Assembly: GCA_016709665.1 (NCBI GenBank) | Contig: JADJMI010000001.1 | Location: 682,001 to 746,000 of the forward strand | Length of the DNA stretch: 64,000 nt | Source: Betaproteobacteria bacterium | GTDB lineage: Bacteria; Pseudomonadota; Gammaproteobacteria; Burkholderiales; Usitatibacteraceae | Reading direction: 5' to 3' | Shown: positions 15,406 through 25,100 of the stretch, piece after piece | Layout of the letters: every line of letters starts with the position of its first letter | Position numbering within the stretch: position 1 is the stretch's first letter | Notes under the pieces: model-generated | Database searches by the model: none | What the model was told of the DNA's origin: nothing | What the model saw: only the letters and a program-made list of their open reading frames with translations | Program-made: the position numbers and the translations under genes

Positions 15406-18004
15406 CGACCGTGGTGCCGGTGCCTCCGACGCGGGCCTTGCGGATGGCGGCGGCGAACTCCTGGCCCGTCTGGTAGCGCTGGTTCACGTCCTTCGCGAGG
15501 GCCTTGTCGATGATGTCGTCGATCCAGGCCGGCAGCGCCGGGTTGTACTCGCGGATCTGCGGGTGCGGGTTGTTGGCGATGCAGAACATCAGCGTCGTCA
15601 TCGACTCGCCCTCGAAGGGCAGGCGCCCGGCCAGCAGCTGGAAGAGCGTGACGCCGAGCGAGAAGAGGTCGGAGCGGCCGTCGATCTTCTTGCCCGCGAG
15701 CTGCTCGGGCGACATGTAGGACGGCGTGCCGAGCACCATGCCCGTCTTGGTCCTGGAGGAATCCGTGACGCGCGCGATGCCGAAGTCGGTGACCTTGGGC
15801 ACGTCGCCCTCGGGCTCGTACATGATGTTGGCCGGCTTGATGTCCCGGTGCACGACGCCCATCGTGTGCGCGTAACCCAGGGCGTCGGCGACGCGCTCGA
15901 CGATGGACAGCGCCCGGTCGGGCGGCAGCAGGTTCGGCTGCTTGATGTAGGGCACGAGGTCCTTGCCCTTCAGGAACTCCATCGCGATGTAGGCGAGATC
16001 GTGCTCCTCGCCCGCGTCGTAGATGGTGACGATGTTCGGGTGCTGGAGCCGCCCGGCGGTTTCGGCCTCGCGGAAGAAGCGCTCCTTGGCCTCCTGCAGC
16101 TCCTCGCCCTCGAATTCCGACGAGAGCGCCATCGTCTTGATGGCGACCACGCGGCTGATCTTCGGGTCCTTGCCCAGGTAGACGACGCCCATGGCGCCCT
16201 TGCCGAGCTCCTTGTCGATCTCGTAGCGCCCGAGCATCGGCTTGGTGGCCCCGGCGCCGCCCATCACCATCGTGGCCTGGTTGGTGCGCGCGCCCGAGGA
16301 GCCGCCCAGGATGATGGTCTCGCTCATGGTCTTGGCGCGCTGCATGCGGTCGGCCACGTCCTTGAACTTTGGGTCGTTCTTGTGGATGAACGCGAAGGCC
16401 GACTCCGCCTTGTTGAACTGGCGGCGGCGCTCGAAGTCGAGGGCGAGCGAGTAGACGTTCTCGGCGAGCTGCTCGTCGAAGGGGCACTTGCGGAACTTGT
16501 CGAAGGCCATGTCGAGCTGGCCCTGCTGCTGGAAGGCGAGGCCCAGCATGCGGTTGGACTCGGCGCCCTCGCTGTCGGCCTTCTCCTTGCCGCGCTCGGT
16601 CACGAGGAAGCGCTTGGTGGTGAGCAGCAGGTGCCCGACCACGAGGAGCGCGGCGGGCAGCATGAGCTGCAGCCACAGCCCGGCACTCGTCATGAGGCCC
16701 AGGTGCAGGCAGAAGATCACGACGAAGAGCAATGCCGTGAAGATCGCGCCCATGCCAGCGCCCAGGCGCGGCAGCAGCAGGATCAGGTAGAGCGCGACGA
16801 GCAGGTAGACGCCGATGGTGGCGTACCCGCCCCACGTCGGCGCGACGAAGAAATGCTCGCTCAGGAGCGAGGACACCGAGTGCGCGAGCGTCGTCACCGG
16901 GTTCATCTGCGCGGAGATCGGCGTCACCTGGCTGGTGCCGATGCCCGCGGCCACGGCGCCGATCAGCACGATCTTGTCCGCGTACTTCGTGGCCGGGATC
17001 TTGCCCGAGTAGACGTCGAAGAACGAGTCGATCGGGAAGGCGGCGCGGCCGTCGCGGTCCTTGTAGAAGTACGTGTACATCTTGGCCTCGTCGTCCGTGC
17101 GAACGACCTTGTTGCCGAGCGCGACGCTCTCGCCCAGCGTGACCTTGATGTCCTTGGAGTTCAGGTTGAGGCTCTTCGCGGCGATCTGCAGCGCGAGCGA
17201 CGGGAACTGCTGGCCGTAGTAATCGATGATGAGCGGCTCGGCGCGGATGGCGCCATCGGCCGGATCCGGCGTGGCGTTCAGGTGGCCGACGCCGGCCACC
17301 GCCGCGCCGATCTGCTCGATGGGGGCGATGATGTTGGCGCCGTAGATGAACGAGCCGCCCTTGATCGTGGCCCCGCTGATGGCGTTCTTCGAGACGTAGT
17401 CGGGAAGCGCCTTGTCCGGCCGGCCGGGGGGCGGCACGTACATCGTCTCGTCGAAGACCATCGGCACGACGACGTTGCCGGCCTTCTTCACGCTGGCGGC
17501 GAGCTTCACGTCGCTGTTGAGCGCGTTCGAGGCCTCGCGCAGGATCTTGCCGATCTCGCCGATCTCGCCCGGGGGCTGCGCGCCGGCCTGGGCGGCCGGC
17601 GTGGCGCCGCCGAAGACGCCGGTGGCCTCGGGCGCGGCGCCCGGATAGGCCTTGTCGTAGAGCGCCAGCATCCTGTCGACGTAGGCGAGGCCCGGGTCCT
17701 TCTGCGGCTCGAAGAAGAACACCGTGTTGCCGATCACTTTCGCCTTGGCGGCGGCGAGCTGGTCGATCAGCCGGGCGTGCACCTCGCGCGACCACGGCCA
17801 GCGGCCGATGTTCGCGATGGACTGCTCGTCGATCGCGATCACGGCGATCTTGTCGCTGGGATTCTTCGACGTCATGCGCACGCCGAGGTCGTAGGCCCAC
17901 CGTTCGAGGCCGGGGATGAAGTTGGAGGACATGTTGAACACCAGCATGCCCAACGCGATCACCACGCCGAGGAACCAGTCGGCCTTCCAGAATTGGCTCT
18001 TCAT
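15392..18004 (-). CDS. CHASE2-domain transmembrane serine/threonine protein kinase
   Basis: This 870-residue receptor kinase has an N-terminal membrane helix at about 9-28 and a large extracytoplasmic CHASE2 sensor at about 35-385 with the typical KIAVIAIDEQSIANIGRWPW. Three membrane helices follow at about 390-460, then a linker of about 140 residues that may hold a helical repeat (RMLGLAFQQQGQLDMAFDKF). The C-terminal kinase starts with LGRYEIDKELGKGAMGVVYLG. Active-site motifs are intact: AIK for the lysine, HRDIKPANI for the catalytic loop and VTDFGIAR for metal binding, followed by TPSYMSPEQLAG. Signal and targets are unknown. It is followed by an overlapping DUF2889 gene. No PP2C phosphatase or FHA gene lies nearby. 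Confidence 0.92.
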   Translation of the reverse strand: MKSQFWKADWFLGVVIALGMLVFNMSSNFIPGLERWAYDLGVRMTSKNPSDKIAVIAIDEQSIANIGRWPWSREVHARLIDQLAAAKAKVIGNTVFFFEPQKDPGLAYVDRMLALYDKAYPGAAPEATGVFGGATPAAQAGAQPPGEIGEIGKILREASNALNSDVKLAASVKKAGNVVVPMVFDETMYVPPPGRPDKALPDYVSKNAISGATIKGGSFIYGANIIAPIEQIGAAVAGVGHLNATPDPADGAIRAEPLIIDYYGQQFPSLALQIAAKSLNLNSKDIKVTLGESVALGNKVVRTDDEAKMYTYFYKDRDGRAAFPIDSFFDVYSGKIPATKYADKIVLIGAVAAGIGTSQVTPISAQMNPVTTLAHSVSSLLSEHFFVAPTWGGYATIGVYLLVALYLILLLPRLGAGMGAIFTALLFVVIFCLHLGLMTSAGLWLQLMLPAALLVVGHLLLTTKRFLVTERGKEKADSEGAESNRMLGLAFQQQGQLDMAFDKFRKCPFDEQLAENVYSLALDFERRRQFNKAESAFAFIHKNDPKFKDVADRMQRAKTMSETIILGGSSGARTNQATMVMGGAGATKPMLGRYEIDKELGKGAMGVVYLGKDPKISRVVAIKTMALSSEFEGEELQEAKERFFREAETAGRLQHPNIVTIYDAGEEHDLAYIAMEFLKGKDLVPYIKQPNLLPPDRALSIVERVADALGYAHTMGVVHRDIKPANIMYEPEGDVPKVTDFGIARVTDSSRTKTGMVLGTPSYMSPEQLAGKKIDGRSDLFSLGVTLFQLLAGRLPFEGESMTTLMFCIANNPHPQIREYNPALPAWIDDIIDKALAKDVNQRYQTGQEFAAAIRKARVGGTGTTVDVEL

Positions 18005-18138
18005 GGATTCTCCCTAAGTGCGCATGAAGCCTTGCCCGGCGGCTTCCCTCCACCCGGCCGGCTGCTTCCGAAGCCCGGAATCTTACATGGAACGGCTCGC
18101 GCCCGTGCGAAAGCCTCGGGCCTCGCGGGCCCCCGGAC

Positions 18139-19098
18139 CTAGGCCCCGACGTCCACTTCGGCACCCAGGCCGGCAGCCCGGGCGCGCACGAGCAATTCCG
18201 AGGCGATCGCGAGGTCCTGGATGGCCATGCCCTGGGACTCGAAGAGGGTGACCTGGCCGGGATCGGTGCGGCCCGCCCGGGTGCCGTTGAGAACCTCGCC
18301 GAGCTCGGCCACCTGGCCCAGGCTGATGCGGCCTTTCTCGAAAGCGGGAAGGAGGTCGCCGGCTTCCTTGAGCGCGGTGGGGCGGGAATCGACGACGATC
18401 GGGGCGCACTTGCGCACCGTGGCCTCGTCGATCTCCTGGCGCAGCAGGGAGTTGGAGCCGGCCGCGTTGATGTGCTGGCCGGGCTCGACCCAGTCCCCGC
18501 TGAATACCGGGGTGGCGGCCGTGGTGATGGTGACGACCACGTCGCTGCCGCGGACCGTCTCCTCGGCCGAGGCCGCCGGCACGACGTCGAGCCCGAGCCG
18601 CTCGCGCATCTTCCCGCAGAACCTCGCGAGCTTTTCGGGGTTGCGGGAGAAGACCTTCACCCGATCGAGTTTCCTCACCGCGGCGAGGGCCTCGATCTGC
18701 CCGCGCGCCTGCCAGCCGGCGCCGAAGACGCCCGCCACCTTCGATTCGGGGCGGGACAGAAGGCGCGCGGCGACGCCGCCCGCGGCCCCCGTGCGGATCA
18801 TCCCCAGGAGGTTGGCCTCGACGATGCCCTCGAGGTTACCGCGCTCGGCATTGAACACGTAGACGATGAAGCGGATGCCCTCGCGGCTCGAGGTGTAGGC
18901 CTTGTAACCCAGCACGCCGGCGGAGGGAACCGCCCCCTGCAGGATGTGGAGCGCCGCCTTGGGCAGGCGCGTGCGCTCGCGCGGCACGTCGATCGCCTGC
19001 CCCGCCGAGTACTCGCGGTGAACGCGCTCGACCCGCTCGAGGGCGAGGTTCATGGTGAGGAGCTGCTCGACGTCTCGTTCCTTGAGGAGTAGGGCCAT
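18139..19098 (-). CDS. Ornithine cyclodeaminase / mu-crystallin family NAD(P)-dependent enzyme
   Basis: This 319-residue protein has the family substrate region HREYSAGQAIDVPRERTR, the segment GYKAYTS, and the Rossmann signature VAGVFGAGWQARGQIEAL at about 123-140. GSDVVVTITTAATPVFSGDW and INAAGSNSLLRQEID follow. Family members include ornithine cyclodeaminase, alanine dehydrogenase, ketimine reductase and L-lysine cyclodeaminase. The sequence alone does not decide among them. The gene is monocistronic, between the giant repeat protein and the CHASE2 kinase, on the minus strand. Confidence 0.85.
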   Translation of the reverse strand: MALLLKERDVEQLLTMNLALERVERVHREYSAGQAIDVPRERTRLPKAALHILQGAVPSAGVLGYKAYTSSREGIRFIVYVFNAERGNLEGIVEANLLGMIRTGAAGGVAARLLSRPESKVAGVFGAGWQARGQIEALAAVRKLDRVKVFSRNPEKLARFCGKMRERLGLDVVPAASAEETVRGSDVVVTITTAATPVFSGDWVEPGQHINAAGSNSLLRQEIDEATVRKCAPIVVDSRPTALKEAGDLLPAFEKGRISLGQVAELGEVLNGTRAGRTDPGQVTLFESQGMAIQDLAIASELLVRARAAGLGAEVDVGA

Positions 19099-19157
19099 GG
19101 CTTTCGGGATGGGGCGTGAATGCGCGGGATGGGCGTGAGTCTAGCAAGCCGGACGCG

Positions 19158-22100
19158 TCAACCCGCGCGGCGCGACTGGCGCAAGCCCAGGAAGCCCAGG
19201 AGCAAGGCGAGCAGGACGAGCATCGCCGAAGAGAGGGTCGGCACCACGAGGGGCGCGACGAGTATCGTCGCCGCGGCCGCGGTCGCGTAGGAGTTGACCC
19301 CGCCGTCGCCCGTGCGCTCGCCGGTCGCCGTGCCCGGCGCGCCCGGAGCGGACGCGCCGTCGGCACCGGCACCCTGGGCGCCCACGAGGCTCGTCCAGTC
19401 CGCCGTGAAGTCGAGGGTGCTTGCCCCGATCGGCGGATTCGGCCCGACGGTCGCATCGAACGCGATCGTCACCTGGTCGCCGGGCGCCAGGCGCCCGACA
19501 TTGATCCGCAGGAACGGGCCGACCGTCACGTCCACGACGCCCGCGGCGCCGCTCGCCGTGATCGTGCGGGCGCCGAGCTGGGTGAAGATCGAGGGCAACT
19601 GGCCGCGCAGGCGCAGGTCGTGCGCCGGCGAGATCGTCGTGCCGGTGGCGTTGCGGATCACGAGCGTGACGCGCGTCGTCCCGCCCGTCGGTGGCACGAT
19701 GCCGGGCACGGCGTTGGCCGTGAGCGTGATCGCCGGCTCGACGACCGTGGCGCCCACGCGGTTGGCCGCGACCGATTGCTGCTGGCCCAGCACGTCGTTG
19801 TAGATGACGCCGGCCGTGTTGTCCGCGGCGGCGCCCGCCCGGTTCAAGGCCACGTTGGCCACCACCGCGCGGTATTCGAGCGTGTAGAACTCGGTGCCGG
19901 GATCGGCATCCGAATTGGTCACGTCGCCCAGGGTCAAGCCGAGGAAGGCGGCGCCCGACGGCAGCAACGCGACCTGGATGCCGTTCGCCCCGTCGGGCAG
20001 CGGCCCGAAAACGCCGGAAGCCCGCGCATTGACGCCGCCCGGGTCGAGCGAGGCGATGAAGCCCGTGTCGAAGGTGCGCGATAGCCGCGCGCTTCCCGGC
20101 ACGTAGGCGAGGCCGGGGGGCAGCAGGTCGGAAATCGTCGCGCTACGGGTGAGGCCGGGCGGGAAGACGGCGCGAACCTGGAAGCGCGCCACTTCGCCGA
20201 TCGCCAGTCGCGTTCCCGCGGTGTCGCCGTCCGGCTCGCTCGTGCCGGCGAGCTGCTTGGATCGCCGCCTGGCGGGCGCGCTCGGGCGAGCACCGGCGTG
20301 AGCGTGGGATTCGGCCGTCCGCCGCAACGCCGTTGTCGTCGGAGGGCACGTTGATCCCGCCGTTTGCCGTGACGTTCGCCTGGTTCGCGATGATCACGCC
20401 GCTGGCGGTGGCCGGGGCGATCGTCACGGCGAACGTCACGGTGGCAGCTTGCCCGATGGCGAGGTTCGCGAGATTCACGTCGATGGGGCTCGTCGTGACG
20501 ATGGCCCCCTGGCTCGTCACCAGCGACCCGGCGACGAATGCCGTGCAGGGGCTGAGGGCGCCGGTGCAGGTCGGCACCGGATCCGCGAGCCTCACGTTCA
20601 CGGCGGGCGCGCTGCCCGAGTTCACGACGTTGATCGTGTAGCGGATCGTGTCGCCGGGGCTCGGCACGCCGAGCGGCGGCGTGTCCGTGAGAACGAACCA
20701 GCGCTTCTGCACGTCGAGAACGGGCGCCGCGACCCCGCCCGCGCCGACGGCGACGAAGGAGGTCGGCGAATTGCCGTCGGTGGGATCGCCGTTGCCGTCG
20801 GTGCGGATCGTCCCCGTCTGCGACGCCGTGGCCGTTCCCTGGTTGACGTAGGCCTGCTGCGGCGGCGTCACCGACACGATCGTGACGTCGAAGGTGGCGG
20901 TCGCCGAAGCGCCGGGCGCGAGCGGGCTCACGCCGGTCCACGCCACGACCGCGCCCACGACCGTCAGCGTGCCCGACGTGGCCGTCGCCGATCCCGCCAC
21001 GTACGAAAGACCCGCGGGGATCAAGTCGGCGAGGACGGGGTTGGTGAGGGTCACGGTGCCCGTGTTGCGCAGCTCCAGCGTGTAGCGCATCCGGTCGCCC
21101 TGGGTGACGGTCCCGGACGCATCGACATCCTGCAGGAGGGCGACGCGCTTGGGCGCATAGAGCGACCCGACGCCGATCACGGGAGGCAGGCCCGCGACCA
21201 CGATGTCGGTGGGCTGGTCGCCGTTGGCGTCGTTGCCGTCGGCATCCGTGGGCTCGGGCACCGTCTGGTCCGAATCCACGACACCCTGGTTGCTGATGAC
21301 CGTGCCCGCGGGCGTCCCGAGATCGACGGTGACCCGGAAGCGGATCGTCACCGCCTGGGCCGCCGCCATCGCGCCGACGACGACGTGCACGGGCGGCCCG
21401 CTCGCGGACCCCTTGGGTCGTCGTCACCGAGCCAGCGACATACGTGGCGTTCGCCGGAATCGGATCGTCGAAGACGACGCCGGTCACTGCCGGCCCGTTG
21501 TTCGTGAGCACGATCGTGTATTCGAGCGTGTCGCCCGGCGTGAGCGTCCCGCTCGCGTCGGCGTCGACCGCGATCGCGACGGTCTTCAACGCCTCGATCT
21601 GGTTGGCGGCGTTGGGAGTGACGCTCGCCGAGGCGTTCGCGACATAGTCGTTGAGGCCGCCCGAGCCGGTGCGGCCCGAGTCGGGCGCGCCCGTCGCGCC
21701 CGTGAGGCTCGCCCAGCGCGCCTGCGCCGCATTGACGAGCGGCACGCCCACCGTGGCGCCCGGGTTCACGCGCGCCTTGTAGGAGATGCGAGCCACCCCG
21801 TCAGCCTGCGTGAGGGACGTGATCGCGAAGCCGACCACCTGCCCCGCCACGACGCCGATGGTCCCGGGCGGCTCCACCGAGCCCGCCTCGAAAGTCATGC
21901 CCGCGGGAAGCGTGTCGGAGATGACGATGTCGAAGGCGTCCGCCGTCGAGCCCGTCGCGTGCGCCACCTCCAGCGAATAGGTCACGAGCGCGCCCAGGGC
22001 CTGCGAGGCCGGATCGACGGACTTGCGCAGCGCCAGTCGAGGCTCCGTGACCGTGACCGGCACGCCCTGTGCTCCCGGCACCGCGGGATCGGCATCGAAC

Positions 22101-25100
22101 GCGACGACCGTTCCGGGGCCGAAGGTCACCGAAACGGGAGAGGTCGCGGCGGCCTCGCCGTTGCGAAGGACCACGCCGTCCTGGTTGCCGGCCACGTTGT
22201 CGACGCGCGCCACGATCTCGACCTCGAGGAAGTCGTCGGACGCGCTGCCGTTGCCCGGGTTCGACACGTCGCCGAGGTTGAACTGCACCGTCTGGCCCGT
22301 GCCGAGCCGCGTGTCGTAAGCCGGGTTGCCGAGCACCATGCCGAGGTTGCCGACCGCGATCTGGTGGCTCACGTAGCTGAAGCCGGCGGGCAGCACGTCC
22401 GTCACGATCACGGCGGGCGTCGTGCCCTCGATCAAGGTCACGCGCAGCCGGAAGGTGACGATCCCGCCCACCGGACTCGTGACGGGCGAGACCTGCTTGT
22501 CGATGGCCACGGACGAGGCCGCGGTGATCGAGGCGCTCGCGCGCTCGCGGTAGTTGTTGAGGATGGAATCGTCGTCGTCGTCCGCGGCGGGGCCTCCCGA
22601 GCCGTCGCGACAGGTCGCCGGCGGCGTGCAGGCGGCGAGGCTCGCGTACGTGGCGCGGGTGGTATTGGCGATCACCTGGCCCGGCACGACCGAGGGCTGG
22701 ACGATCGCGCGGAAGTCGATGACGAGCGAGGCGCCCGGGCCCATGGCGATCGTGTCCGTGCCGTCGGCGGCGAGCGTCGCGACATCGAGCGTGTCGCCCG
22801 GCTGGGACGTCGTGGTCACCTGGACGTTCGACGAAGTGACCGGCGTCGCGGTGCCCTCGAGCACGACGGAGCCGGTGGTCTGGACGGTGATGCCCGTGAT
22901 CTGCGCAAGCCCGGCAGGCAGGACGTCCCGGATGTCCACGCGCCGCGCGTCCACCGAGCCGTCGTTGCGGACCTCGACGCGATAGTCCACCGGATCGCCG
23001 GCATCGGCCCCGATCGCGCCGGCGAGAACCCCCTTCGTCATCGTGAGATTGGGCTCGCCCACGCGCACGGCCGGCGCGGCCGACGGCGGTGCGCTCGTCG
23101 GCGCCCCGGTCGCCGGGTCGCGGTAGGTGAGCAGCGCCGTGTTGGCGAGTTCCGTGCCCTCCTGGTTTCCGAGCACGTTGTCGACGTAGGCCGAGAACCG
23201 CACGAGGAGGTAGCCCGGCGCGGAGGCGACGACGTCGCCGAAGTCGAACACCAGCTGCTGCCCCGCCTCGACCGGCGGCAGCCCGGGACGGGTCGTCGCG
23301 ATGGGACCGTTCACCACGCCGACGCTCGCCGATCCCGGCACGTACCGCAGCCCCGCCGGCAGCGTGTCCGTGACCACGACGGCCGACGTGGTGCCGGTCG
23401 AGGTGACGACAAGGAACTCGTAGTCGACGGTATCGCCGATGGGGTAGCGGACCTTCGCGTTGCGCAGGCGCTTGAACAGGGCGATCCGCCCGTTCACGAA
23501 GGCGGTGCCGGCGGCATCGAAGAGGTTGTTCACCCCGCCCGCGCCGGTGCGCTCGCCGTCGGCGGCGCCGGGCGCCCCGGGCGTCGCGCCGGCGGTACCG
23601 TTGGCCCCGGGCAATGACGTGCCGGTGACGACCGCCCCGTTCACGATCGTCGTCCCGATGGGCGCCGAAGGCGCGATGTTCGCCGTATAGGTGAACGCCA
23701 CGGTGGCGCCGGGGTCGAGGCGGGCGATGGTGCCCGAGACGCGGTTGCCCAGGATCGACACCGTGGTTCCCGGCGGCACCGGGCCCGAGAGGACCGGGTT
23801 CGCGAGTTCCGGCGGCAGGTCGTCGACGAAATCGAGGTCGAACGCGGGGCCGGCACCGGCGCCGGCCGCCGAGTTCGCGATCGAGACGGTGTACGTCACC
23901 GTGCCCTGGCCGATGAAGATGAGCGGCCCGGCCGTCTTGGTGACGCCGATCGCCGGCGCGACGATCCGCCCTCGGGCGACGCCACCGTTGAGCGTCTGGT
24001 CGCTCGCGGCGCCGAAGGGCCGGTAGATCACCTGGCCACGGTTGTCGCGCGTGGCGTTGCCCACGTTGGCGGCGACGTTGCGGACCTGGAAGCCGATCTC
24101 GAGCGTGTAGAAGTCCGTGCTCGCGCCCGTGAGCGGATCGTTGGTCACGTCGCCCAGGTCGAAGCGGATCTGGTTGCCCGAGCAGGGCGAGGTGCCGATG
24201 CACTGCGGCGTGACGGGAACGAAGGTCCCCGGCGCGGCGGCGTTGATGCCGCCCGGGTTGGACGCGGCCGTGAGGGCCGCCGTGCTGCGCGCGAGGCGCG
24301 CGCTGCCCGGGATGTAGGCGAGGTTGGCCAGCCCGCCCGTCATCTGGTCCACGAGGCGCACCGCGCGCGTGATGCCGTCGGGCAGGGTGAAGCCCACGCG
24401 ATACGTCACCTGCTCGCCGATCGCGAAGAGGCCGCCGGCGGTCACGCCATCGGGCTCCGAAGTCGCCTGGATCACCTTCGTGGTCGCCGCCGGCGCGCCG
24501 AGGCTCAGCGCCGCGTTGCCGCTCGCGTTCACCGCGGAACCGCCCGCCTGCGGCGTGGGCAGGGTATTGCCGACGAGAGACGCGGTGTTGCCCACCGAGC
24601 CGCCCGCCGTGGCGGTAGGCCTCAGGCTCACGCTGAACACCGCGCCAGCCGGCGCCACCGTCGGACACGGAACCGTCGTGTCGGTCGCCGTGTAGGTCAC
24701 GACCCCGGTGACCGGGTTGGCGGCGAACGCGTATCCGGCCGGCGTCGTCACGGGGGCGATGGTCGCGGGGTCGAAGACGGTGAGGTTCACCGGGTCCGTC
24801 ACGATGCAGCGGAACATCGGGCTCGCCGCGCTGTTGTTCTGCCAGCCCAGCCTCACCTGCACCACGTCGTTCGCGTCGGCGCTGGCGGGATTGAACGACT
24901 TCGACACGACCGGCACGGGGCTCACGAGCGTCCAACTCGCGCTCGCGGTGCGCGCCGGCACGTTCGTGGCGGCGACGCTCGCCGTGTTGCTGCCGCTCGC
25001 GGACTCGGCGCGCGAATAGGTGTAGGTGATCGTGCCGGGGGTGCTTCCCGCGGTGGCCGCCACGCTCACCGTCGTGCCGGCGACGCTCACGTTGGGCGAG

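Noticed and set aside
15347..18142. A plus-strand open frame of about 930 codons opposite the CHASE2 kinase
   Set aside because: Low-complexity shadow of a GC-rich gene. The kinase on the minus strand has complete motifs.
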